The translations under genes were made by a program, and so were the position numbers. From Pusillimonas caeni (GTDB taxonomy: Bacteria > Pseudomonadota > Gammaproteobacteria > Burkholderiales > Burkholderiaceae_B), in NCBI RefSeq assembly GCF_003545815.1, contig NZ_PDUW01000007.1, positions 186,001-250,000 of the forward strand: a stretch of 64,000 nt of DNA, read 5' to 3'. Below the pieces are notes generated by a model. It made no database searches. It saw only the letters and a list, made by a program, of their open reading frames with translations, and was not told the origin of the DNA. This document shows, one piece after another, positions 28,699 to 37,117 of this stretch; the first letter of the stretch is position 1, and the number at the start of each line of letters is the position of its first letter.

Positions 28699-29466
28699 TC
28701 AAACGGGCTCGGCCGCGATGACGTAATCGTGGCCATAGCGCAGCCCGCCCTCGGCCTTGACCAGCGCCAGCGCCCGCCGGCGCAGTTGCGCCACGTGCTC
28801 GGACAGCGCCATGGCCAGCCCCCGGTCCTGCAGGCGCAGCAGGCGCTGATCGCACATGTCCAGCTGGCTGTTGACGAATCTCTCTCCATAGCGAATGGCA
28901 AGGCGCCGGGTGTCCAGGGGCTTGAAGCCCGCCAGCCGCAGCTGCCGCAAGATCCAGTCCATCGGATACTCGCGATAGGGCCGGTCGCCCGCGAGCAGCA
29001 GGCATGCGTCGCGCAGCCGCCCTATTTCACACACCATGCGTCCGGCAGGATCGGCCGGTGAATATTGCACGTAGGGCTCCAGGCCGATCACATATAGCCT
29101 GCGTCCCACCAGGGGGCGCAGCCGGGCGAAGATGCGATCCTGCCAATACGGTGCGAACCCTTCTATGGCTCCGACCAGGTAATCGGCCAGCACCGTGTCG
29201 TACCGCTCGCCCGCCAGCAGTTCCGGATCCATCCAGTTGCCGACCACCAGGCGATCCTGCTCCCGCAGGTCGCCGCCTATCTGCCGCCTGACTTCGCCGG
29301 CCATGCTTTGCGCGCCGGTGACGGCCGTCCAACCCACTGTTTCCAGGTCCAGCAACCAGGACATGGAGCCGCGGCCCGTGCCCGCATCGAGCACTCGTCC
29401 CCACGGCAGCTCGCCGTGCATGTGCTGCACGAGGTCGTACAAAGACTTGAATGCGGTGTCGTCCAT
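28699..29466 (-). CDS. Class I SAM-dependent methyltransferase-like protein next to znuD
   Basis: A 255-residue Rossmann-fold protein. The SAM-binding motif I is VLDAGTGRGSMSWLL near residue 25, with a downstream acidic strand DTVLADYLVGAIEGFAP. The resemblance extends to spermidine-synthase-like folds, but no specific family is recognised. The ATG at 29466 is two bases past the znuD stop; a TTG at 29472 overlaps that stop as TTGA, so translation is probably coupled whichever is used. The coupling places it in the zinc-regulated transcript. Its substrate is unknown: a metallophore, a small molecule or a protein are all possible. Confidence 0.75.
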   Translation of the reverse strand: MDDTAFKSLYDLVQHMHGELPWGRVLDAGTGRGSMSWLLDLETVGWTAVTGAQSMAGEVRRQIGGDLREQDRLVVGNWMDPELLAGERYDTVLADYLVGAIEGFAPYWQDRIFARLRPLVGRRLYVIGLEPYVQYSPADPAGRMVCEIGRLRDACLLLAGDRPYREYPMDWILRQLRLAGFKPLDTRRLAIRYGERFVNSQLDMCDQRLLRLQDRGLAMALSEHVAQLRRRALALVKAEGGLRYGHDYVIAAEPV

Positions 29467-29468
29467 GT

Positions 29469-31520
29469 TCAAAATTCGACCCTGACCCCCGCCATGACGC
29501 TGCGGCCCTGCAGCGGCGCAGCGCGGGAAATGAAAGAGGCGTGGTTGTAGGCCAGCTTGTTCAACAGATTGCTGCCCTTCAGGTAGAGCAGATAGTCGGT
29601 GCCGGCCATGGTACCCGAATATGACACGCCGGCGCCCAGCAGGCCGTAGCCCGAGGTCGATTCTTCATAGCTGGCAATGCGGTTCTGGCGCAGCACCTGG
29701 GTGTATTCCACGAAGCCGCTCCAACGGTCCCAGTTCAGGTTCGTGCGCGCACCGACTCGGGCGGCCGGTATGCGCGGCAGGTCGTCGCCGTCGCGCAGTT
29801 TGCCGCGCACGTAGTCGCCGAACACGGTCACCGACGCATGGGGTGTTACGCGGTAGGAGACCTCGGCTTCCAATCCCGCGAACGAGGCGTCTCCCTGCGT
29901 ATATTCGATCAGGCGGAAATCTTCGTACTGATCCAGCGTGTTGCCGTAGATGTAGCCGTCGATTCGGCTCAGGAAGGCGTTCACCGAAAAACGCAGGTCG
30001 CCATCGGTTTTGCGCAGTCCCAGATCGACGGTGCGCGCGGTTTCCTTGCCCAGGTCGGGGTTGCCCTTCTCGTACGTGAGCGTGGCAAAATGCACGCCGT
30101 TGGCATAGAGCTCCTGAGCATTGGGCATGCGCTGCGAACGCGACACCGAAAGCGAGGCGGCGTAGCCGGGCACGAAGTCCCATGTGGCCCCGGCCGACAG
30201 CGACGTGGCGTTGCCGTCGTAGTCGGACAGCGTCCCGCTGTCGGGGCTCACCGTTTGCCATTCATGGCGCGCGCCCAGCTCGAAGCGCCAATCATTCCAC
30301 TTGTAGTTCTCCAACAAGAACAAGCCCGTCGAATTCGTGCGCGTCTTGGGAATGAAGTTTTCCGAGCCGCCGAAAGACGCGAAATCGTAGCGCGACGTCT
30401 GCAGGCCGACCACGCCTTCCCAACCGCCCAGGGGATGGTGGCGCAGTTCGAGCCGGCCGTCATAGCCGCGATTGGTGAAGGTCGTGCCCAGCTCGCCGTC
30501 ATCGCGCTCGTCGTGCCGATAGTCCGTATAGCCGCCGCGAAACTTCAGATTGGAAAAGCCCGCGAACGGATCGCGAAGCTCGCCGCGGATGTCCAGCCGG
30601 TCGCTGCGCAGGTGCGCGGTGGCCGCATGCTCTCCGTGCTCGTGGTCGTGGTCATGATCGTGGTCATGATCGTGATCATGTCCGCCACAGTGCAGGCTCG
30701 AGCCGTGGGGATGGCAGTCCTCGTACTCGTGGCTGTGGCCCGGCAGGCCGTAGTCGTCCTCGCGATACGAATACGCCGCGCCGATATAGCCCCGGCTGCC
30801 CACGAAGGACAATCCGACGCTTCCGGTGGTGCTGTCGGCATTGGAATTGGCGACACGGCTATCGGTCCAGTCGGGCACGCGATAGTCGTCGGAGCGGCGG
30901 CGGGCGCCTTCCACATGCACGGCGATATTGCCTTCGCCCACCGTCAGGCCCACTGCCCCGGCGCGCTCTTTGGCGGCCGTGGCTCCAAGCACCTCGACCG
31001 AACCGCTCAAGCCGTCCTCGGGAATCTCGGTGGGAATCTTGTCGTCCAGCACGTTGACGACACCGCCGATGGCGCCCCCGCCGTACAGCAGCGCGGAGGG
31101 GCCGCGCAGGATCTCGACGCGGCGCGCCAGCAGCGTGTCGGCCGTCACCACGTGATCGGGCGAGACGCCGGATGCATCCACGATCTCCGAGCCATCGCTC
31201 AGTACCTTGACGCGCGGCGCGGTCTGTCCGCGGATGACAGGCCGGCTCGCCCCGCCGCCGAACGTATCGGCATGCACGCCGGGTTCATTCTCGAGTAGCT
31301 CTCCCAGCGTACCCCGGCGCTGCAGCGTCAGGCGTTCGCCCTGCAACACGCTGGCCGGCGTCGTCAGGCTGTCGCTGTCCAGGCCCAGCGGATTGGCGGT
31401 GACGACGATGGACGGCAGGCTCTGGACCGGAGTTTCAGAAGAGGACGCGGTCTGTGCATGGGCGGACGGGACGAAAGCCACGAACAAAGCCAGAGTCAAG
31501 GGGCGAGGGGTGAATCTCAT
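29469..31520 (-). CDS. znuD: TonB-dependent zinc receptor, ZnuD-like
   Basis: A 683-residue outer-membrane receptor with a signal peptide ending PSAHAQ and a plug domain at about residues 40-160 (ENEPGVHADTFGGGASRPVIRGQTA, DHVVTADTLLARRVEILRGPSALLYGGGAIGG). A His/Asp-rich extracellular loop at 262-303 has two Cys and a run of HD pairs; such loops capture Zn in ZnuD of Neisseria and Acinetobacter. The C-terminus GVRVEF ends in the usual aromatic residue. It is divergent from znuA across a region with two perfect palindromes resembling Zur operators, so it should be induced when zinc is scarce. Energy comes from TonB-ExbBD. Confidence 0.9.
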   Translation of the reverse strand: MRFTPRPLTLALFVAFVPSAHAQTASSSETPVQSLPSIVVTANPLGLDSDSLTTPASVLQGERLTLQRRGTLGELLENEPGVHADTFGGGASRPVIRGQTAPRVKVLSDGSEIVDASGVSPDHVVTADTLLARRVEILRGPSALLYGGGAIGGVVNVLDDKIPTEIPEDGLSGSVEVLGATAAKERAGAVGLTVGEGNIAVHVEGARRRSDDYRVPDWTDSRVANSNADSTTGSVGLSFVGSRGYIGAAYSYREDDYGLPGHSHEYEDCHPHGSSLHCGGHDHDHDHDHDHDHEHGEHAATAHLRSDRLDIRGELRDPFAGFSNLKFRGGYTDYRHDERDDGELGTTFTNRGYDGRLELRHHPLGGWEGVVGLQTSRYDFASFGGSENFIPKTRTNSTGLFLLENYKWNDWRFELGARHEWQTVSPDSGTLSDYDGNATSLSAGATWDFVPGYAASLSVSRSQRMPNAQELYANGVHFATLTYEKGNPDLGKETARTVDLGLRKTDGDLRFSVNAFLSRIDGYIYGNTLDQYEDFRLIEYTQGDASFAGLEAEVSYRVTPHASVTVFGDYVRGKLRDGDDLPRIPAARVGARTNLNWDRWSGFVEYTQVLRQNRIASYEESTSGYGLLGAGVSYSGTMAGTDYLLYLKGSNLLNKLAYNHASFISRAAPLQGRSVMAGVRVEF

Positions 31521-31593
31521 GAAAGCTCCTGCGGAAAAATGAACGAAATTCGAGACGAACGGACACGTGTGCGCTCACGAGCCGGCTTATTTT

Positions 31594-31615
31594 TTGCAAT
31601 GTTATAACATTGCAA
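31594..31615. promoter_or_regulatory. Likely Zur operator on the znuD side
   Basis: A perfect 22-base palindrome centred on ATGTTATAACAT, 73 bases upstream of the znuD start. The core matches the Zur consensus of gamma- and betaproteobacteria and is shared with the second site. Confidence 0.75.
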
Positions 31616-31677
31616 GTTATTCCGGGATCGCATCTCTGCGATCTGCGCATGGATATGTTTTCTAATCGGGAAAAATC

Positions 31678-31695
31678 GTTATGTTATAACATAAC
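31678..31695. promoter_or_regulatory. Likely Zur operator on the znuA side
   Basis: A perfect 18-base palindrome with the same ATGTTATAACAT core, ending 16 bases before the znuA ATG and abutting its ribosome-binding site. Binding here would block znuA transcription when zinc is plentiful. Confidence 0.75.
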
Positions 31696-31711
31696 GGAAA
31701 GGAGTGGAACA

Positions 31712-32785
31712 ATGCGTTGCAATAATCGCCTCGGACTGGGCAAGCTCTCCGCCGTTACCGGCATGGCGGCCTTCATGTGGATGGCGGCCGCGTCCCACGC
31801 GAAGGCTGAAAACCTGAAGGTGATATCGACGTTCTCCATCGTCTCGGACTTCGCTCGCATCGTGGGCGGAGAGCATATTTCGTTGACCACTCTGGTCGGC
31901 CCCGACGGCGACGCTCACGCTTACGAGCCACGGCCGGCCGACGCCGTGGCGCTTCGAAACGCGGATCTGGTCCTGGCCAACGGACTGCATTTCGAAGGTT
32001 TCCTGCCGCGCCTCTGGCGCGCCAGCGGCGCCACGGCGCCCATCGTGGAGCTCGCACGGGGAGCCAGGCTTTTGCGCAATACGCCGGTCGACCGGGACGA
32101 AGACACTGCCCATTCCGCCGGCGCCCATGGCCACGATCATGCCCATGCCCACATGCACCATCACGACGGCCACGATCACGATCATGCCCACGACCACGAT
32201 CATGACGGCCCCGCAGAGGGCGGCGACACGTCGGATCACCATCATCACCATGGCGAATACGACCCCCATGCCTGGCAGGCGGTCGGCAACGCCAAGATCT
32301 ATGTCGACAACATTGCGAAGGCATTCTGCAAGGCCGATGGCCAAGCGTGCCCCCGCTATCGCGCCAATGCGCGAGCCTATAAGGAACGACTCGACGCCCT
32401 GGACCGGAGCATCAGAGAGGCTGTGGCACGGATTCCGCCCGATCGGCGCACCGTCATCACTTCCCATGACGCATTCGGCTATCTCGGAAGGGAGTACGGG
32501 CTTCGCTTCCTGGCGCCTCAGGGCATCAGCACGGAGTCGGAGGCCTCGGCCGCGGGGGTGGCGGCATTGATACGGCAAATCAAGAGCAACAAGGCGTCCG
32601 CCCTCTTTCTGGAGAATGTCAGCAACCCTCGCCTGGTGGAGCGTATAGCCGCCGAAACCGGCATGAAGATCGGCGGCAAACTCTATTCCGATGCCCTGTC
32701 CACCGAAAGCGGCCCTGCTGCAACTTACCTCGACATGATGCAACACAATGTCGCCACGATCCGAGACGCCATCATCACGCCCTGA
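31712..32785 (+). CDS. znuA: Periplasmic zinc-binding protein ZnuA
   Basis: A 357-residue cluster A-I metal-binding protein. It starts at the ATG at 31712 behind AAGGAG. The signal peptide ends SHAKAE. Predicted Zn ligands are His69 (GDAHAYEP), His186 (YDPHAW) and the His of VITSHDAFGYLG, with a late Asp. A His/Asp-rich charged loop spans residues 140-180, typical of zinc rather than manganese binding proteins. It delivers Zn to an inner-membrane transporter. ZnuB and ZnuC are not in the window; zevA and zevB follow after 16 bases instead. Confidence 0.93.
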   Translation: MRCNNRLGLGKLSAVTGMAAFMWMAAASHAKAENLKVISTFSIVSDFARIVGGEHISLTTLVGPDGDAHAYEPRPADAVALRNADLVLANGLHFEGFLPRLWRASGATAPIVELARGARLLRNTPVDRDEDTAHSAGAHGHDHAHAHMHHHDGHDHDHAHDHDHDGPAEGGDTSDHHHHHGEYDPHAWQAVGNAKIYVDNIAKAFCKADGQACPRYRANARAYKERLDALDRSIREAVARIPPDRRTVITSHDAFGYLGREYGLRFLAPQGISTESEASAAGVAALIRQIKSNKASALFLENVSNPRLVERIAAETGMKIGGKLYSDALSTESGPAATYLDMMQHNVATIRDAIITP

Positions 32786-32801
32786 GCGCCCGCGCCGTCT
32801 C

Positions 32802-33488
32802 ATGACCGCCGCCAGAGCCCCGACAGGCTCCAGCCCGCATCGGGCGCCAACGCGGCGCCTGGCCGGCAAGCTCGCCGCGCTGCTTGCCATGCTGCTCGTC
32901 TGCGTCGACAGCCGAGCTCATCCGCATGCCTGGATCGATGTGGAAAGCACGATCGTCCTGTCTTACGACGGAGTGATTTCGGCCATCGAAGAGACATGGC
33001 TGTTCGACGAGCTTTACACGGCGGGGCTGATGGAAGAAATAGCGCCCGACGGCCGGCCGCAAGAGGCGGCGCTGGGCAAGTTCGCCGCCCGGGTGATCGA
33101 GGATCTGGGCCCCTACGGCTATTTCATGAGGGTCACGGCCGACGGCCGTCCGGTGCGGCTGGCCGCGGTTACTCAATTCAGAAGCGAAATGAAAGGCCTG
33201 CAGCTGTCCTTGTCCTTCACCGCGCCTCTCGATGAACCGGTGGATCCCAAGCGCCATGCCGTGCAGTTTTCCGTCTTCGACCCAAGCTACTTCATTCAGA
33301 TGTCCCATCGACCCGAAGCGCCTCCCACCCTGAAGAACGACCCGGAGCATCATTGCCGGGTTCGCGTCGAACGAGCCGATCCGTCTCCGGAAACCATCCT
33401 TCGCGCGTTCTCGCTCGACCGCGGCGCATCGCCCCAGGAGGATCTGGGCCTTATGTTCGCCGAAAAGGTATTTGTCCAATGCGGATAG
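32802..33488 (+). CDS. zevA: Periplasmic DUF1007 protein, ZevA-like
   Basis: A 228-residue secreted protein of the DUF1007 family. A long N-terminal region has a hydrophobic signal ending VDSRAHP, after which the mature protein starts HPHAWIDVESTIVLSYDG, a probable metal-binding amino terminus. ZevA of Haemophilus influenzae is a periplasmic zinc-binding DUF1007 protein that works with ZevB. The start at 32802 excludes an upstream extension inside znuA. The gene overlaps zevB by ten bases. Zinc regulation is expected from the znuA operator. Confidence 0.82.
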   Translation: MTAARAPTGSSPHRAPTRRLAGKLAALLAMLLVCVDSRAHPHAWIDVESTIVLSYDGVISAIEETWLFDELYTAGLMEEIAPDGRPQEAALGKFAARVIEDLGPYGYFMRVTADGRPVRLAAVTQFRSEMKGLQLSLSFTAPLDEPVDPKRHAVQFSVFDPSYFIQMSHRPEAPPTLKNDPEHHCRVRVERADPSPETILRAFSLDRGASPQEDLGLMFAEKVFVQCG

Positions 33489-34462
33489 AGACCGGAAGAG
33501 GTTTTCGTGCCTTGGCGTTGTGCGCCATGGCCATGGCCGTTGCAATGCTTGCATGGGCTTTCCTCAGCGGCCATCCCTCCTGGAGCCGCTTTCTGGCCTG
33601 GCTCATGGCCACGCAAGCGGAGCTGCACCGGCAGCTTGCATCCGGCATACGACTGGTTGCTCAAGAGGGATGGGCCGCGGCGGGGCCCCTCATGGGAATC
33701 AGCCTGCTCTACGGCATCTTCCATGCGGCGGGGCCCGGACATGGCAAGGCGGTGATTGCGACCTACCTGGGAACGAGCCGGACACGCCTGCGCCGCGGCG
33801 TGCTGCTATCGCTCCTGTCCGCACTGGTCCAGGGCGCGGTGGCCGTCGCCCTGGTCGAGGTTGTTGCCGGCCTGTTGGGCTACTCGCTGCGCCGCGCGCA
33901 AAGCGCCGGCATGCACATGGAAAATCTCAGCTTCGCCTTGATCGCCGTGCTGGGCTCGGTGCTGGCGCTGAAATGCGGCGGGGCCCTGTACCGCAGGCGG
34001 CGGCGCCCCCGCCTAGCCGCAGGTTCCCTGCTTTCGGGCACCGGCCGGATGCGCGCCTATTGCGCCGACTGCGGCGGCCTGCATCGCTTGACGGACGCGC
34101 ACACGGCCCGGCCCCTGACATGGCGGTCGGGCCTGGCCATCGTGCTGGCGATAGGAATGCGTCCCTGCACGGGCGCCGTCCTCATGCTGCTTGTCGCCTA
34201 TTCGCTGGGACTGCGCTGGGCCGGCATCGCCGCGGTGCTGGCCATGTCCCTGGGCACCGCCGTCACCGTCAGTCTGCTGGCCGCCGCAACGGTGTGGTTC
34301 CGCCAGGCGGCACTGCGCGTGCTGCGCCAGCACGCATCGGCCGACGGGCGCATCCGGCCCGTATTCGACGTGCTGGGCCTGGTCGGCGGCCTGATGCTTT
34401 GCGCCATGGGAATAGGCCTTCTGCGGCAAGGGCTGGCCGCGGGCCCCCACCCTTTTTTGTAG
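33479..34462 (+). CDS. zevB: NicO-family inner-membrane metal transporter, ZevB-like
   Basis: A 327-residue membrane protein of the NiCoT/RcnA (NicO) family with about six to seven hydrophobic segments. The signature FHAAGPGHGKAVIATYLG is near residue 80, and AIGMRPCTGAVLML lies in the second half. A Cys pair in YCADCGGLHRL sits in the central loop and may bind metal. NicO proteins usually export Ni or Co, but ZevB, encoded with ZevA and under zinc control, is needed for zinc acquisition in Haemophilus. The znuA-zevAB linkage supports a zinc role here. Start at 33479 overlaps the end of zevA. Confidence 0.83.
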   Translation: MRIETGRGFRALALCAMAMAVAMLAWAFLSGHPSWSRFLAWLMATQAELHRQLASGIRLVAQEGWAAAGPLMGISLLYGIFHAAGPGHGKAVIATYLGTSRTRLRRGVLLSLLSALVQGAVAVALVEVVAGLLGYSLRRAQSAGMHMENLSFALIAVLGSVLALKCGGALYRRRRRPRLAAGSLLSGTGRMRAYCADCGGLHRLTDAHTARPLTWRSGLAIVLAIGMRPCTGAVLMLLVAYSLGLRWAGIAAVLAMSLGTAVTVSLLAAATVWFRQAALRVLRQHASADGRIRPVFDVLGLVGGLMLCAMGIGLLRQGLAAGPHPFL

Positions 34463-34621
34463 CGCCCGCCCGGCACATAAATTGCTGCCGCTCATAGCGG
34501 AACACACCCTTTGGATGCAAACATTTCGTTACGGAACTGCAAAGGCATTCTTTTATACTGGCCCTGAGCAATACCAGCTTACCAGTCATTGTGGCTGCGT
34601 TAGTCAAAAAAGGAGTTCATA

Positions 34622-35122
34622 ATGAATCACCGTTCAGCAACACAGCGTCGACACGTTCTGGCCATCTGCGCCCTGAGCGCCTGCCTCTTCTCCGCGGGTG
34701 CTTTCGCGGCCAACGGTTCAAGCGCCGGAGCCACCGCCGACATCGAAGCCAAGTATCGACAAGACATCGAACGCTGCAACGCCGGGCAGACTAACCAGGA
34801 CGTCGCCACGTGCAAGCGAGAGGCCGGAGCTGCGCTGCAGGAAGCACGCCGGCAGCGCCTGCTGACTCATCAAGAGCAGTCGCTTCAGTCGAACGCCACC
34901 GCCCGCTGCCAGTCCCTGCCGGCCGGCATGCGCGACGACTGCATGGCGCAGATGTCCCAAGGTTCGAATACCACGGTCCAGGGCAGCATCGCCGGAGGCG
35001 GCATACTGCGCACGACCGAAATCACCATTCCCGGCGGCACCGAGACGCAGACCAACATCATCACGCCCAACACCGTCGATCCCTCGGTACGCAATCTGCC
35101 CCGCGCCGGCACGGTGCAATAG
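34622..35122 (+). CDS. Secreted four-cysteine protein of unknown function
   Basis: A 166-residue protein with a strong AGGAG six bases before the ATG and a clear Sec signal peptide ending GAFAAN. The mature part is hydrophilic and probably helical from residues 40 to 110, with four Cys (RCNAG, TCKRE, RCQSL, DCMAQ) that could form two disulfides. A Gly/Thr-rich C-terminal section (TVQGSIAGGGILRTTEITIPGGTETQTN) follows. No family recognised. A strong terminator follows, so it is a separate short transcript. The own terminator and ribosome-binding site make it a well-supported gene. Confidence 0.8.
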   Translation: MNHRSATQRRHVLAICALSACLFSAGAFAANGSSAGATADIEAKYRQDIERCNAGQTNQDVATCKREAGAALQEARRQRLLTHQEQSLQSNATARCQSLPAGMRDDCMAQMSQGSNTTVQGSIAGGGILRTTEITIPGGTETQTNIITPNTVDPSVRNLPRAGTVQ

Positions 35123-35170
35123 TTTCAGCTTCACGCAGGTTCGGGCGCACACCCGCAACCTGCTCTCCCG

Positions 35171-35198
35171 GCCGTCCTGCAGCGGGACGGCTTTTTTT
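35171..35198 (+). terminator. Rho-independent terminator after the secreted-protein gene
   Basis: A 7-base-pair GC stem (35171-35177 with 35185-35191) and a seven-base loop are followed by seven T residues on the plus strand. The tail touches the stop codon of the convergent kup gene. Confidence 0.85.
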
Positions 35199-37083
35199 AT
35201 AGTTCCATCTGCATGCCCATTTCCACTACGCGATTGGGCGGAATCTTGAAAAATCGCGTACTGCGGCTGGCGTTGCGCGCCATGAAGGCGAACAGGCTGC
35301 GGCGCCAGCGCAGATGCAGGGGCAGCTTGCGCACGACGATGATGGTCTGGCGCGAGAGGTAGTAAGAAGTCTGCATGGGCTCCAGGTCGAGCTCGGGGTT
35401 TTCGTGCGCGATCTGCTCCAGCAATTGCGGCACATTGGGCTCTTGCTTGAAGCCCCAGCGGGCGACCACCTGCCAGCTGCTGCGGCTAAGCCTTTCGAGC
35501 CGATATCTTTCGCTGAATGAAACATACGGCACGCCCGCGCTGTGCACCGTCAGAAAGACCACCTGCTCGTGCAATACCTTGTTGTGCTTGAGGTTGTGCA
35601 GCAGCGCCGGTGGAACCGTATCGACGATCATGCTCATGAATACCGCGGTGCCCGCCACCCGGGTGGGCGGATACTGTTCGATGCCCTGCATGAATTCCCT
35701 CAGGGGCGGCTGATCGCCGGCGAGCGTATCGTGTATACGCTGCCTGCCCTGCTTCCAGGTCACCATCAAAGTGAACAGGCAAGTCGCCACGACCAGCGGC
35801 ACCCAGCCCCCGTCGCCGATCTTCAGGGTATTGGAGGTGAACAGCAGCACATCGAAGGCGAGGAACAGCACCAGCAGCACCAGCCATAGGGTGCGGCGCA
35901 TTCCGCGCGAGCGGCCCGGCAGCACCCTGAAAGCCAGCAGCGACGTCATCAGCATGGTGCCCGTCACGGCAAAGCCGTAGGCGCCCGCCAGCGCCTGCGA
36001 GGAGCCGGCCACGGCGATGAGGGCCAGCACGGCCAGGCACATCGCGATATTGACCCGCGGCAGATAGATCTGCCCCTCTTCCCGCGCCGACGTGTGCATG
36101 ATGTTCATGCGGGGCCAGAAGCCCAGCTGTATGGCTTGGCGGGTGACCGAAAAACTGCCCGAGATGACCGCCTGCGAAGCGATGACCGTCGCCGCCGTGG
36201 CCAGCAGGACCAGGGGCCACAAGGCCCACTCGGGCGCAAGCAGGAAAAACGGATTCTTGATGGCCGCTGGGTCGGCGAGCAATAGCGCGCCCTGCCCGAA
36301 GTAGCACAGCACCAGCGAAGGCAGCACCATGCCGAACCAGGCGCGGCGTATGGCAGAGCGGCCGAAATGCCCCATGTCGGCGTACAGCGTCTCGGCCCCG
36401 GTCAGTGCCAGAACCAGCGCGCCCAGCAGAATGAAGGTGGTCCATGGGGCGTCGGCCACGAACGAAACCGCCCACCAGGGATTGAGGGCATGCAGAATCT
36501 GCGGCGTCTGGACGATGCGCCAGCCGCCCAGCACGCCCAGCACCAGGAACCACAGCAGCATGATGGGCCCGAACAGCTTGCCCATGGCGCCGGTGCCGTG
36601 CGACTGGATGGCGAACAGGCCGACGATCAGCGCCATGGCGACGGGCACCACCCAGTCGTCCAGGGTATGCGAGACGACGCCTATGCCCTCGACCGCCGAG
36701 ATCACGGAAATGGCCGGGGTGATGATGCTGTCGCCATAGAACAGACAGGCGCCGATCAGGCCCAGTACCACCATCGTCCAGCGCCGCCGCCCCTCGAGGC
36801 CGCGCACCGCCAGCTCCATCAGGGCCAGCGTGCCGCCCTCTCCGCGGTTGTCGGCCCGAAGGATCATGGTGACGTACTTGAGCGACACCACGAACATCAG
36901 CATCCAGAACAACAGCGAAAGCACGCCCAGAATGTGCTCGTGGCGCGCCGCCGGCAAGCCGGACAGGGCCGCGCGTATGGTGTAGAGCGGACTGGTGCCG
37001 ATGTCTCCGTAGACGACCCCGAGGGCGCCGATCAGCAGGGCCGCGCCGGGCCGTCCGGCTTGCGTGCCGGCCGAAGCGCTCAT
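35197..37083 (-). CDS. kup: Potassium uptake protein Kup
   Basis: A 628-residue KUP/HAK-type K+:H+ symporter. About twelve membrane segments fill the first 430 residues, starting with the family signature GALGVVYGDIGTSPLYTI, and a soluble C-terminal domain of about 190 residues follows. The ATG at 37083 is preferred because AGGGA lies nine bases before it; the ATG at 37092 has its AAGGG too close. The gene follows a two-component system by 34 bases, so the three genes are likely one transcript and the kinase may control K+ uptake. Confidence 0.93.
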   Translation of the reverse strand: MSASAGTQAGRPGAALLIGALGVVYGDIGTSPLYTIRAALSGLPAARHEHILGVLSLLFWMLMFVVSLKYVTMILRADNRGEGGTLALMELAVRGLEGRRRWTMVVLGLIGACLFYGDSIITPAISVISAVEGIGVVSHTLDDWVVPVAMALIVGLFAIQSHGTGAMGKLFGPIMLLWFLVLGVLGGWRIVQTPQILHALNPWWAVSFVADAPWTTFILLGALVLALTGAETLYADMGHFGRSAIRRAWFGMVLPSLVLCYFGQGALLLADPAAIKNPFFLLAPEWALWPLVLLATAATVIASQAVISGSFSVTRQAIQLGFWPRMNIMHTSAREEGQIYLPRVNIAMCLAVLALIAVAGSSQALAGAYGFAVTGTMLMTSLLAFRVLPGRSRGMRRTLWLVLLVLFLAFDVLLFTSNTLKIGDGGWVPLVVATCLFTLMVTWKQGRQRIHDTLAGDQPPLREFMQGIEQYPPTRVAGTAVFMSMIVDTVPPALLHNLKHNKVLHEQVVFLTVHSAGVPYVSFSERYRLERLSRSSWQVVARWGFKQEPNVPQLLEQIAHENPELDLEPMQTSYYLSRQTIIVVRKLPLHLRWRRSLFAFMARNASRSTRFFKIPPNRVVEMGMQMEL

Positions 37084-37117
37084 GATGCCCATCCCTTGAA
37101 AATGCGATAGTCCATGT

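Noticed and set aside
30612-30737. CAT/GAT-rich repeat tract
   Set aside because: It encodes the His/Asp-rich metal loop of ZnuD in frame; the similar tract at 32127-32260 is the ZnuA loop.
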